From Microcaldota archaeon (GTDB lineage Archaea; Micrarchaeota; Micrarchaeia; Micrarchaeales; CABMGC01): a stretch of 42,291 nucleotides of DNA. Position numbers and translations under genes: made by a program. Where the stretch lies: positions 1 through 42,291 of the forward strand of contig DAHWIK010000009.1 in the NCBI GenBank assembly GCA_027345185.1, in the 5' to 3' direction. Under the pieces are notes generated by a model. It was not told where the DNA came from. It ran no database searches and saw only the letters and a program-made list of their open reading frames with translations. Shown here piece by piece: positions 1 to 8,382 of this stretch (its first letter is position 1; every line of letters begins with the position of its first letter).

Positions 1-31
1 CTTTGTACTTCGTACGGAGAGTGTCAACATC

Positions 32-71
32 CTCTTCCAACATGCCTGGTCGCATGTTTTTGTTGGAAGAG
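32..71. repeat. Inverted repeat / strong hairpin near window start
   Basis: Bases 32-42 and 61-71 are perfect 11-base reverse complements. Nested between them is a second 5-base pair of arms (41-45 and 52-56), with a short T run at 56-61. The fold would be a long stem with an asymmetric bulge. No coding sequence is recognisable in bases 1-219. It could be a transcription terminator or the subterminal hairpin of an IS200/IS605 element cut off by the window edge; the sequence does not decide. Confidence 0.5.
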
Positions 72-219
72 AAGGATTATCAGGATTTGTGGCACTTTTA
101 TAATACTGGAAGTTGTATTACTTTATGGGATTGCTATAATAACCGATTTTAAGCATTATTCGTGCAAAGCCCAGTCTCGGTTCTGTCAACAAGGTTGGCA
201 CTTGAATATTCCTACTGTA

Positions 220-1446
220 TTATTTCTTTGCGTGCTTCAGGCAGAAACTGTTCACTCTGTTTATCGCATACTCGAGTGTTTCCTCTGGAGGCAGAGCCGC
301 AATCCTGAAATTGCTTGGGGCTCCGAATGAATATCCCCCAGTCATCTGCACACCAGTCTCCATGAGTGCTGAGACTACAAAATCCCTGGAGCTCTTGAAG
401 TTAAAGCTTTTCATGTCCAGTTTTGGAAGTATATAAAACGCGCCGCTGGGCCTTGTCACGGTTATGTACGGATTCTCCCTTAGGAGATCTACAGCGAAGT
501 TTACCCTCTTCTCTATTGCATTTGTCATGCTCCTTATCGCCTTCATGTGCTCCTTCGTGTTGTTCATTGCCTCAGCAACTGCATATTCGCTTGGAGTATT
601 GAGTGAAAGCCGGACCAGAGCGTATTGCGAAAATTTCTTCTTTAGGCCTTCTGAAATCCTGTCGTTTTCTGGTATTATCATAAACCCTATCCTGAAGCCT
701 GTAGAATCAAGGTTCTTTGAGCTGCCATTAAATATCATATGCGGAACTCCCTTGGACACCTCTCCTATGCTCGTGAACTTCTTCCCGTTGTAGACTATCT
801 CATCGTATATCTCGTCGCTTATTAGCAGTATTCCATTGTCATTTGCCAAGTTTACGAGCTCCTTTAGGGCCTTCCTTTCGACGACCTTGCCTGTCGGATT
901 ATGCGGGTTGGTGGTTATAATGTACTTTACAGTCTTCCTGTTCCCATTCATCATTCTCAGCTTTCTTGAAAGGCCGTCAAAGTCCGTATCCCAATCGTTC
1001 TTCATGACCATATTCCCTATTAGTGGCGATCCCCCTTCTATCATGAGGCGCGGTATGTACTGCGGATAATATGGTGCAAAAATGACTGCGCGGTCTCCAC
1101 TGTTAATGAGCGCACTGTTGGTGAAAAGGAGCGCCTCGCTCACTCCTGCAGTGGTTATTATGTCTTCCTCGCGCAACTTCATCTTGTACAGCCTACTGTA
1201 CCTGCCAATTACTGCATCAACAAGCTCAGAGACGCCTTGGGATTTTGTGTAATAGGTGGCACCGCTTCTTAGGGCCTTCACGTAGGCATCGATTATGTAT
1301 TTTGGCGTGGGAAAGAAGCGTGGAGGATCACCCCTGTTAAGCCTTACTATCTTTCTGCCTTTTTTGCTCAGCTTGTCGGCAAGCGGATCAAGCTCTAGTA
1401 TAAGGTTTTGGGCATGCACGCTCTTTTTGGAGAATATGCTGGACAT
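220..1446 (-). CDS. PLP-dependent aminotransferase, class I/II (AspC/AlaT-like)
   Basis: Fold-type I aminotransferase of about 408 residues, a normal length for the family. It should move an amino group between an amino acid and a 2-oxo acid using pyridoxal phosphate. Visible signatures are TTNPHNPTGKVV (the PLP-ring Asn), LLISDEIYDEIVYNG (the Asp/Tyr contacts) and SSKNLDSTGFRIG, whose lysine (about residue 244) forms the Schiff base. The open frame extends upstream to a methionine at 1503, but a TATA-like element (TTTTTAAATG, minus strand, 1501-1510) lies there, and GGAAATGAT precedes the ATG at 1446, so I use the shorter start. Substrate (alanine, aspartate or other) cannot be told from sequence. 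It appears monocistronic. Confidence 0.9.
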   Translation of the reverse strand: MSSIFSKKSVHAQNLILELDPLADKLSKKGRKIVRLNRGDPPRFFPTPKYIIDAYVKALRSGATYYTKSQGVSELVDAVIGRYSRLYKMKLREEDIITTAGVSEALLFTNSALINSGDRAVIFAPYYPQYIPRLMIEGGSPLIGNMVMKNDWDTDFDGLSRKLRMMNGNRKTVKYIITTNPHNPTGKVVERKALKELVNLANDNGILLISDEIYDEIVYNGKKFTSIGEVSKGVPHMIFNGSSKNLDSTGFRIGFMIIPENDRISEGLKKKFSQYALVRLSLNTPSEYAVAEAMNNTKEHMKAIRSMTNAIEKRVNFAVDLLRENPYITVTRPSGAFYILPKLDMKSFNFKSSRDFVVSALMETGVQMTGGYSFGAPSNFRIAALPPEETLEYAINRVNSFCLKHAKK

Positions 1447-1849
1447 AATATCATTTCCGCCAACTGCTATCAGTTGGACTAAAAGGACTAGTGCATTATG
1501 CATTTAAAAACATAGCAAACAGATTCGCTTTCTGTCTATGCACAAGCAGCGACCGACTTGATGATGGCATGGCTCTGAAGTCGCTCAGGCACAGTACCGG
1601 TTGCAAGAGCGGCACTGTTTTAGCTAGGATTTGAAAGCAGGGTAAATGATATCGAAAAAGCAGAAAGACAGTAGACATAGAAGTTGCATTTCTTTCAAAA
1701 CAGCGGCGGTGGGCCTAAGTCGCACCAGGATCAGTGCATTTGCACTGTAAAAAGCATAAATACCTGTCGGTTCCATTGCCTAATATGGCAGTGCGATTGC
1801 CATGGATTCGGCATGTCCTTGCGCAGGCATATTTTAGTAATGGAGCGAT
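1447..1849. other. 403-base intergenic region upstream of the haem operon
   Basis: No convincing gene. It holds the aminotransferase promoter on the minus strand (TATA at 1501-1510) and, near its right side, the palindrome and TATA box described separately. Short open frames here on both strands overlap one another and resemble nothing I know. The inferred haem-operon leader runs from about 1785 to 1849. Confidence 0.6.
1732..1763 (+). promoter_or_regulatory. Palindromic operator-like site plus TATA box of the haem operon
   Basis: CAGTGCA-TT-TGCACTG at 1732-1747 is a perfect palindrome with 7-base arms. It lies directly upstream of a TATA element (CATAAATAC, 1755-1763), where archaeal activators or repressors commonly bind next to the BRE. 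Transcription would start near 1785, leaving a leader of about 60 bases before the ATG at 1850. The regulator is unknown. Confidence 0.45.
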
Positions 1850-2962
1850 ATGTATATGGTTTTTGCGAACAAACCAGTATTAGTATTCTGGGAGACGACG
1901 CGCGCGTGCCCGCTGAATTGCGTGCACTGCAGGGCCGATGCAATAGAGAATCCGCTCCCTGGAGAGCTTACCACAGAAGAAGGCAAATCATTCATAGACC
2001 AGGTGGCGACGTTCGGAAAGCCGGCACCGTTGATAATATTCACTGGGGGAGATCCGCTTAAGCGAAAGGACCTTTACGAGCTCTTGGCATATGCACGTTC
2101 GATGGAGATAAACTTTGCAGTAAGCCCTGCAGTATCCGAGTCGCTTACGCAGCATGTTCTTGAGAGACTGAAGCTGAGCGGAGTTTCATCTATTTCGGTA
2201 AGCCTGGACGGTGCCGAAAAATCTACACACGACAGTATAAGGAAATTGGGCGGAACATATGATAGAACCATAGAAATCATACGCAAGGCAACTGCTATGG
2301 GGCTGCCGATACAGGTAAATTCTGTAGTGATGGAGCAGAATATTTCAGAGCTGCCTGCCATGTTCAAGCTCCTTTCAGATCTCGGCATAAGGACATGGGA
2401 GGTCTTTTTCCTTATCAAGACTGGCAGAGGATCTGAAGTCAGGGACATATCGGCTAGGGATAGCGAGAGCGTGTGCAATTTCCTTTATGATGTATCTAAA
2501 CGCAACATGGTTGTGAGGACCGTGGAGGCGCCATTCATAAGGAGGGTAGCAAAGCAGCGGATGGCTGATGATGGATACTGGAGGGATGCCACCTACTTGA
2601 AAATGCGGTCGGAGCTGGCATCACTGGACGATGGCCAGCGCCATGCATCCACCATAAGGCCAGTTGGCACACTTGACGGAGATGGGATAGTGTTTGTGGC
2701 GCATGACGGGACCATATCACCGGGTGGCCTCTTGCCGATCTCTGTAGGCAATGTAAAGAAGGATAGCTTGGTGGAAGTCTACAAGAATAATGATATCTTT
2801 GCAAAGATAAGAGGCAGAGAAATCGATGGCCCGTGCGGAGAGTGCACATTCAGGCAGGAGTGCGGAGGGAGCCGAGCAAGATCGTATGCGTATTATGAAA
2901 ACCCGTTGGTCACCGATCCTGCATGCTTCCATGCGCAGGAGATGCTTGCGGCAAAACAGTGA
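1850..2962 (+). CDS. AhbD-like radical SAM/SPASM protein (haem biosynthesis type)
   Basis: 370-residue radical SAM enzyme. The 4Fe-4S SAM-cluster motif is CPLNCVHC with Cys20, Cys24 and Cys27, preceded by the WETTRAC context typical of AhbD and related haem radical SAM enzymes. TGGDP follows at about residues 65-69. The C-terminal SPASM region has Cys329, Cys332, Cys338 and Cys359 in the order CGECTFRQECGGSRARSYA...DPAC. AhbD removes two propionate carboxyls from Fe-coproporphyrin III to give haem; related proteins have uncertain roles, so exact activity is inferred. The neighbour four bases downstream is hemB, supporting a tetrapyrrole role. GGAG stands four bases before the ATG at 1850; the ATG at 1856 is an alternative. 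Confidence 0.8.
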   Translation: MYMVFANKPVLVFWETTRACPLNCVHCRADAIENPLPGELTTEEGKSFIDQVATFGKPAPLIIFTGGDPLKRKDLYELLAYARSMEINFAVSPAVSESLTQHVLERLKLSGVSSISVSLDGAEKSTHDSIRKLGGTYDRTIEIIRKATAMGLPIQVNSVVMEQNISELPAMFKLLSDLGIRTWEVFFLIKTGRGSEVRDISARDSESVCNFLYDVSKRNMVVRTVEAPFIRRVAKQRMADDGYWRDATYLKMRSELASLDDGQRHASTIRPVGTLDGDGIVFVAHDGTISPGGLLPISVGNVKKDSLVEVYKNNDIFAKIRGREIDGPCGECTFRQECGGSRARSYAYYENPLVTDPACFHAQEMLAAKQ

Positions 2963-2966
2963 TACT

Positions 2967-3941
2967 ATGTCAAAGTTCCCGATTACTAGGATGCGGAGAC
3001 TCAGGTCAAGAGCCGAGATGAGGAATCTCTTCGCTGAGACAAGAATAGACCAATCACGACTGATACTGCCTCTGTTCGTGCAGGATGGGATAAAGTCTAT
3101 GTTGCCAATACCATCAATGCCAAGACAATACAGATATGCGGTACGTGAATTGCCAGGGTTGGCTTCGGAGATAGAAGAAGCTGGAATAGGCGCTGTAATG
3201 CTATTTGGCATACCTTCGCACAAGGATCGGCTGGGCAGCGGCGCATACGCAAATGATGGAATAATACAGAGGGCAATTGGCAAGATAAAAGATAGCTCAT
3301 CACTAGTTGTGATTTCCGATCTGTGTATGTGCGAGTATACTGATTCTGGCCATTGCGGCATAATCAGGAACGGTGACGTGCACAATGACCTGACGCTAGA
3401 AGCTTACAGGAAGATAGCTGTTTCCCAGGCAGAGGCAGGAGCAGACATGATAGCACCCAGCGGCATGATGGATGGCCAAGTTGCCGCAATAAGGGATTCA
3501 CTTGACAAGAGCGGCTACGCAAATACTCCAATAATGGCGTATTCTGCGAAGATGTCATCATCATTCTACGGCCCTTTCAGGTTGGCTGCGGACAGTACGC
3601 CTAGGAGCGGGAACAGGAAGTCGTACCAGATGGACTATGCAAACTCAAATGAAGCAATAAGGGAGATTGCAATGGATGTGGAAGAAGGTGCCGATGTGGT
3701 CATGGTGAAGCCTGCATTGACGAATCTGGACATAATCAGCAGGGCAAGGGCTAGGTTCGATCTGCCGCTTGCAGCATACAACGTAAGTGGCGAGTATTCA
3801 GCAATCAATGCAGCCGCAGAGCGTGGTTGGATAGACTACCAAAAAGCGGCAACGGAGGTACTGACTTCTGTGTTCAGGGCCGGTGCTGATATGGTCATAA
3901 CCTACCATGCGCTTGAGTTTGTCAAGTGGAGGAATGAGTAG
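2967..3941 (+). CDS. hemB: Delta-aminolevulinic acid dehydratase (porphobilinogen synthase)
   Basis: 324 residues, the family's usual length. It condenses two 5-aminolevulinate molecules to porphobilinogen in the cytosol. The zinc-type cysteine cluster is present: DLCMCEYTDSGHC, with Cys120, Cys122 and Cys130. Two active-site lysines are visible, Lys195 in AYSAKMSSSFYGPF and Lys248 in VVMVKPALTNLD. The start at 2967 lies four bases after the stop of the radical SAM gene, so the two form an operon. The open frame extends 47 codons further upstream, but that part overlaps the previous gene and is not homologous. No other early haem genes (hemA, hemL, hemC, hemD) lie in the window. Confidence 0.96.
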   Translation: MSKFPITRMRRLRSRAEMRNLFAETRIDQSRLILPLFVQDGIKSMLPIPSMPRQYRYAVRELPGLASEIEEAGIGAVMLFGIPSHKDRLGSGAYANDGIIQRAIGKIKDSSSLVVISDLCMCEYTDSGHCGIIRNGDVHNDLTLEAYRKIAVSQAEAGADMIAPSGMMDGQVAAIRDSLDKSGYANTPIMAYSAKMSSSFYGPFRLAADSTPRSGNRKSYQMDYANSNEAIREIAMDVEEGADVVMVKPALTNLDIISRARARFDLPLAAYNVSGEYSAINAAAERGWIDYQKAATEVLTSVFRAGADMVITYHALEFVKWRNE

Positions 3942-4021
3942 AAGCACCTACTAGGCGAAACCGTTCCTTTTAGATATGTCATACAGGCATCCTATAAGCA
4001 TGCTGGAGTCGTCCAGTGGTT

Positions 4022-5020
4022 TCATTTGTCCATGCTCCTGACTCTTTCTATCACAATGTCGGACAGGGCGTCAACAAGCTTTTTAGAATAGTTAAGCGGC
4101 CTCATGCGCGTGATTCCTATGCCAAAGCGCTTCGCCGCTTTATCACACATTAGCCCGAGCCCGTATAGCGTTTCGAAGTTGTCAGCCACATATCCAAGGG
4201 GCACCAGCAGGACATGTTCGTATCCGTTCGATTTGCACCTTGATATGCACTGTGTCACCTCCTGCACTGGAGCAGAATGGCCACCAGTATAATATGCGCA
4301 TGTCCAATTGCGTATCCTGAGCTTTACCGCCAGATTTCTGGCGAGTGACTCGAAGTTTTTAATGTAAGGGTCTCCGCCGTCGATGAACACCTTTGGCATG
4401 CTGTGAGTGGCAAACACTACCATCGTCCTCCTTTTTCTAAGAGGCGCGTATGCCTTGGATATGCTTTCCCTCCACGCGCTGAGGAATTTGCTGTTCTTGT
4501 CCCATGATTTTACTACGGAAGCAGACTTGATTCCTGAATCCCTAATCGCTGAAGCAAACATTTCCTCATACTCATCGCTGTAGATGCTTGAGTATGTTGG
4601 AAACATTACTATGCCTATCACATGCATTCTATGCGTGCCTTCAATGCTTGAAAGCGCCTCTTTTATCGATGGGTGAAGCCTCTTCATTGCGACTACGACC
4701 TTTGCATCTAGCCCCCTTGACCAGAGCCTTGAACGCAAGCCGGCTGCCTGCTTGAGCGTTATGGAAAGCAGCGGAGATCGCCCGCCTATCTGCCTGTACT
4801 TTTCAGCAAGGGACTCCATCTGTTCGCGGGTGGGATTGCGCATCGCCCTGACCACCATGGCTGCATTGCTCGGATCCTTAAGCACGCCAACGACCAGCGC
4901 CCTGGTCACCTTATGCTCCTTTCTTATGCTGTTTACGTATTCGGCAATCTCGTCTTGGTTCTGCGGACTACCTACGCTCATCAATACCACTGCAATTCTG
5001 CTGCGCTTATTTCCCTGCAT
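4022..5020 (-). CDS. hemH: Ferrochelatase
   Basis: 332 residues. It inserts Fe(II) into a porphyrin (protoporphyrin IX or coproporphyrin III). The catalytic His206 sits in VVFATHSMPK and Glu283 in DNFETLYGLGL, matching the conserved His and Glu of the family. The C terminus ends soon after the core domain, with no 2Fe-2S extension. It is convergent with hemB and divergent from the cytochrome b gene. A TATA element on the minus strand (5041-5050) lies 21-30 bases before the ATG, indicating a leaderless transcript. Ferrochelatase is uncommon in archaea, most of which finish haem by the sirohaem (Ahb) route, so its presence beside an AhbD-like enzyme is notable. Confidence 0.93.
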   Translation of the reverse strand: MQGNKRSRIAVVLMSVGSPQNQDEIAEYVNSIRKEHKVTRALVVGVLKDPSNAAMVVRAMRNPTREQMESLAEKYRQIGGRSPLLSITLKQAAGLRSRLWSRGLDAKVVVAMKRLHPSIKEALSSIEGTHRMHVIGIVMFPTYSSIYSDEYEEMFASAIRDSGIKSASVVKSWDKNSKFLSAWRESISKAYAPLRKRRTMVVFATHSMPKVFIDGGDPYIKNFESLARNLAVKLRIRNWTCAYYTGGHSAPVQEVTQCISRCKSNGYEHVLLVPLGYVADNFETLYGLGLMCDKAAKRFGIGITRMRPLNYSKKLVDALSDIVIERVRSMDK

Positions 5021-5172
5021 ACGGCGATCGCCTGCAAGGTTTTTATATAGTGCACGGTGTTATAAAACCATAATGGGAAGACTAATCCACTTTAGAGGCA
5101 AGATGAACGCGGATGCTGTATAAAACCTGGTAATAAATATGCAAAGATATTTAGGTGTTGGTTTCCATCCAT
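5021..5172. promoter_or_regulatory. Divergent promoter region between hemH and cytochrome b
   Basis: A minus-strand TATA at 5041-5050 serves hemH. Two plus-strand TATA elements are visible, TATAAAAC at 5061-5068 and TATAAAAC at 5119-5126. The second would start transcription near 5148, about 25 bases before the cytochrome b ATG. The first could direct a longer leader containing a 16-codon open frame (5073-5123). Confidence 0.5.
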
Positions 5173-6618
5173 ATGTGCAGTGAATTGATGTCTTCATCTA
5201 AGCATTCTGAAACCGAATCGCTGGTTTCTGACTTGAAAAAATTCATTGACTTCATGTACATAGATGAGGTGCCTTCCTACGGCAATTCATTCTTTTACTC
5301 ACTTGGATTTCTACTCCTCACCTGTTTCGTAGTGCTGGTGATCACCGGTATAATAATGGTGGTGTTCGGACCTTTTTGGGGAGACATTACTACGCTTGGA
5401 GTATTTACAAAGAGTGTACATTTCTGGGCCGCAGAAGCCTTCTTCACGCTGCTTATACTGCACCTGTTCGTTGTGTTCTCCACATCTGCTTTCAAGTCTA
5501 ACAAGATAGCGTGGATAATAGGCTCTCTGATGCTGCTGCTCGTAATGCTTGAAGCGGCGTTCGGGCTGGGCTTGACAGGAGACTTCGTAGCTCAGTGGAA
5601 TTCGCTATCAGGAGCCGACCTTTGGAACGGACTTGGGCTTGGATATTGGATAAATCCGCTGAATTACGGCGCACTGTATGGCTGGCATATTGCAGGGATA
5701 CCGCTAGTCCTGGTGGGACTCATACTCATGCATTACCTGCTGGTAAAGACGAAGGGCATAGCCAAGCCTTACAGGAATGACATACCTTATACAATGGTCA
5801 AAGCCAATCATGGGAAGATGTACCAGCGTGCAGCTGTAGTAGTTGTGATAATATTGGCATTCGCGCTGTTCGCAAGAGTGCCATACGTGCCCCCGCTTAC
5901 GATACAGAATGTTGCATTGACTAACTCTAGCATTCTTGCGGCAACATTGGTGCAGGAGCTGAATCACTCTTCAGGTACTGCAACCTATCTTGACACAATA
6001 GACCCGTATACGTTCAATACGAGTTCAGTGTTTGTAACTGGGCCGTATGCCAAGTATCTCAGCATAAGTGGCGGCGCAGATGAATACAGAGTGTTCAGCA
6101 ACCAGAGCCCTTCAGTGCAAGCTCAGGACATAAATTCCTCGTACAATTACTTTGCTAATAAGGGGGCCATAAACCTATCTGAAAATAACCCTAATCCACT
6201 GATTCCTCTGATTAGCTCCCTGGTCGTAATGGCCAGAAGCGGCACATACGGAGCCGTACTTATCACAGAACAGGCAAGCCCTTTTGACCAGACTTATCCA
6301 CTCAGGTTGCTTAGCGACACTGGACTGATGAACAAACAGGCTACAATAGATAACCTTCAAATTGGACAGTGGGGCATGGTGAGGGTGGATACCGGAATAT
6401 GGCCACCCGGCGAATGGTGGGTTGGCCCATACAACGTACTGGAGATGATGTTTCCAAACAGTACGGATCTGCAGGATGGTGCAATATCGCTGTTGGTTTT
6501 CGTGCTTCTCATAGCATTCCCGTTCATACCTTATATAAATAAGATACCTGACAAGCTGGGTCTTTACAAGATTTTCTGGAACCGGTTTACCAATCCTGAA
6601 ATGAGGAAGAAAAGATAG
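5173..6618 (+). CDS. Cytochrome b/b6-type membrane protein with large soluble C-terminal insert
   Basis: Membrane dihaem cytochrome of a quinol-oxidising complex. Four haem-ligand histidines are visible: His83 and His97 (14 apart) in the second helix, and His172 and His187 (15 apart) in the fourth, the 15 spacing being that of b6-type proteins. Four N-terminal helices lie at roughly residues 40-195, and a fifth starts near 220. Then comes about 200 residues of hydrophilic, Asn/Ser-rich sequence, probably extracytoplasmic, then a WPPGEWW...GPYN segment and a last helix near residues 445-465. The start is uncertain: ATG at 5173 with GGTG upstream is used, with a GTG at 5155 and ATG at 5188 in frame. 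No Rieske protein or other complex III subunit is nearby. Confidence 0.85.
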   Translation: MCSELMSSSKHSETESLVSDLKKFIDFMYIDEVPSYGNSFFYSLGFLLLTCFVVLVITGIIMVVFGPFWGDITTLGVFTKSVHFWAAEAFFTLLILHLFVVFSTSAFKSNKIAWIIGSLMLLLVMLEAAFGLGLTGDFVAQWNSLSGADLWNGLGLGYWINPLNYGALYGWHIAGIPLVLVGLILMHYLLVKTKGIAKPYRNDIPYTMVKANHGKMYQRAAVVVVIILAFALFARVPYVPPLTIQNVALTNSSILAATLVQELNHSSGTATYLDTIDPYTFNTSSVFVTGPYAKYLSISGGADEYRVFSNQSPSVQAQDINSSYNYFANKGAINLSENNPNPLIPLISSLVVMARSGTYGAVLITEQASPFDQTYPLRLLSDTGLMNKQATIDNLQIGQWGMVRVDTGIWPPGEWWVGPYNVLEMMFPNSTDLQDGAISLLVFVLLIAFPFIPYINKIPDKLGLYKIFWNRFTNPEMRKKR

Positions 6619-6688
6619 TCCCAGCCAGATTCGAACTGGCGTACGCGGGTCCAAAGCCCGCGGTCCTTGGCCGCTAGACGATGGGACT
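6616..6688 (-). tRNA. tRNA-Gln (anticodon TTG)
   Basis: Complete 73-base cloverleaf: acceptor AGTCCCA with TGGGACT, D-stem GTC/GAC, anticodon loop CTTTGGA giving anticodon TTG, T-arm GCCAG-TTCGAAT-CTGGC, discriminator A. No intron and no encoded CCA. Its last three bases overlap the cytochrome b stop codon on the other strand. A minus-strand TATA-like element lies near 6700-6713. Confidence 0.95.
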
Positions 6689-6762
6689 ACCAAGTATAAT
6701 TATTAAAAGCTTCTATAAATAATGTGGCATACTTGCCTATCCCAATTCTATAGATTGGTTTG

Positions 6763-8370
6763 CTATTCCTCCCTGAATTCTTGTCGCATTTTCATCTGCC
6801 TGCGCTTTTTGTTGTAGGTTATTGCAAAGTTATGTGTTGCGTCCCTAATTCTCCTTATCAAAAGCATCATCTTGCTGTTATTGTCAAATCTCCTTGGCAT
6901 CTTCTCATCTGGCATATATATCTCCTCAAATTTCTTGGCAAGTCCGATTACGGGAAGAGTCAGGCCCAGCGAGTCAAGAGAGCTCTTTGCCGATTTGAGC
7001 TGCTCTGCGCCTCCGTCTATCAATATCAAATCAGGCATTTTTGCTTTCTCTTCAAGGAGTCGCTTGTATCGTCTATATACGACTTCACGCATGCTTGCAA
7101 AGTCGTCGGCTCTCTTCACTGTTCTCATCTTGAATTTCCTATAGCCGCTCTTGTCGGGTTTTGCATCTACGAATCTGACCATGCCTGAGACTATGTGCTC
7201 ATTTCCTATGTTCGATATGTCAAATGATTCTATCACAAGAGGCAGGCTTGGTAGATTGAGGGCTTCTTGGAGATCTGTAAGTGCGCTGTCATGCTCCATG
7301 TTCACTTCTATGTTCTTAGTTGCGAGGTCAACAAGTGCACGCTTTTCTCCCTTAACTGGGACAATAAGGCTTACAGGCGCGGCTCTTGACTTTGCAAAGA
7401 ATTCCTCTAGAGCCACCTTTTCAGCTTCGTCTGCCCAGCACTGGTGGCTAAGTATTATCTCGCGCGGTATGGGGTTAGAGGAGTAGAATGCCCTTAGAAA
7501 TTCCCTCTCGAAGCTTTCTTGATGCTCAATCTCAAAGTCCTTCTTGCCTAGAAGCACCCCACGCCTTACTCCCATCTGCACAACCATTACGCGCTCGCCT
7601 ATCTTTTTGAATGCTATTATGTCCTGGTCGAAATCTCTTTCATGGTCGACTATCTGCTTTGCGCTAAGAAGGTTGATGCTGCTTAGCTGGTTCCTAAATT
7701 CAAGTGCTCTTTCATATCTTCCCTCTCTGGATGCCAAAGCCATCTGCTCTGTAAGCATATTTACTGTCTGCTCACTTCCTCCCTTAAGAAAGATTCTTGC
7801 ATTCTCTACTTGCGTCTGATATTCCTCTTGATTTACCTTTCCGATGCATGGTGCTGTACAGGTTCCTATGTGGTAATTAAGGCACGCCCTGTTAGGAAGC
7901 GTCTTGCACGTCCTTATCTTGAAGACGCTGACTATTAGTCTTTGGAGTTCTCTCCTTTTCATTGCATCAGTGTACGGGCCAAAAGATTCGAGTTTCGGGC
8001 TGGTCTTTCTAGATGTAAGGATTCTTGGAAAATTATCCTTTGTAAAAGCTATATATGCAAATGTTTTTGCATCCTTTAGGCTGATATTGTATTTTGGCGA
8101 GTGCTGCTTGATCAGTTTGTTCTCTAATAGAAGAGCCTCAACTTCGCTCCTTACCACTATCCAATCTATCTTCCTTATCTTTGATACAAGCATCCTTGTC
8201 TTTATCGCAAGCCCATCTGAATTTGAGAAGTAGTTTCCAATCCTGTTGCGTAGATTCTTTGCCTTTCCACAATAGAGAATTACATTGTTATCATCATGAA
8301 AGAGATAGACTCCGGGATTAGTAGGCACCTGTAGAGCGTGAAAATCTTCGGGTTTCTTTATTTCCATCAT
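6763..8370 (-). CDS. uvrC: Excinuclease ABC subunit C, lacking the helix-hairpin-helix domain
   Basis: 535 residues; makes the two incisions flanking a DNA lesion in bacterial-type nucleotide excision repair. An N-terminal GIY-YIG nuclease domain starts near residue 18 (GVYLFHDD...YCGKAKNLRNR). A UVR motif for UvrB contact lies near residues 205-240, and the RNase H-like domain follows with Asp in ESFDISNIGN, Asp in LILIDGGAEQL and the His in RDATHNFAITY. The protein stops soon after this domain, so the C-terminal tandem HhH DNA-binding domain usual in UvrC is missing. I found no HhH-like sequence in other frames downstream. Last gene of uvrB-uvrA-uvrC, 12 bases after uvrA. Start is ATG at 8370 or the adjacent ATG at 8367. 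Confidence 0.95.
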   Translation of the reverse strand: MMEIKKPEDFHALQVPTNPGVYLFHDDNNVILYCGKAKNLRNRIGNYFSNSDGLAIKTRMLVSKIRKIDWIVVRSEVEALLLENKLIKQHSPKYNISLKDAKTFAYIAFTKDNFPRILTSRKTSPKLESFGPYTDAMKRRELQRLIVSVFKIRTCKTLPNRACLNYHIGTCTAPCIGKVNQEEYQTQVENARIFLKGGSEQTVNMLTEQMALASREGRYERALEFRNQLSSINLLSAKQIVDHERDFDQDIIAFKKIGERVMVVQMGVRRGVLLGKKDFEIEHQESFEREFLRAFYSSNPIPREIILSHQCWADEAEKVALEEFFAKSRAAPVSLIVPVKGEKRALVDLATKNIEVNMEHDSALTDLQEALNLPSLPLVIESFDISNIGNEHIVSGMVRFVDAKPDKSGYRKFKMRTVKRADDFASMREVVYRRYKRLLEEKAKMPDLILIDGGAEQLKSAKSSLDSLGLTLPVIGLAKKFEEIYMPDEKMPRRFDNNSKMMLLIRRIRDATHNFAITYNKKRRQMKMRQEFREE

Positions 8371-8382
8371 GATTTTTGTACC

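Noticed and set aside
1550-1600. Possible C/D-box sRNA (TGATGA and CTGA boxes)
   Set aside because: The C box lacks the leading purine, and no second C'/D' pair at normal spacing was found.
1684-2061. 125-codon plus-strand frame overlapping the haem operon leader
   Set aside because: It overlaps the well-supported radical SAM gene in another frame and spans the promoter and palindrome.
5073-5123. 16-codon frame between hemH and cytochrome b as a leader peptide
   Set aside because: It follows a TATA element too closely to be in the mRNA body from that promoter, and shows no regulatory peptide features.
6616-6618. Overlap of tRNA-Gln with the cytochrome b stop codon as a functional link
   Set aside because: Convergent three-base overlap is easily explained by genome compaction.
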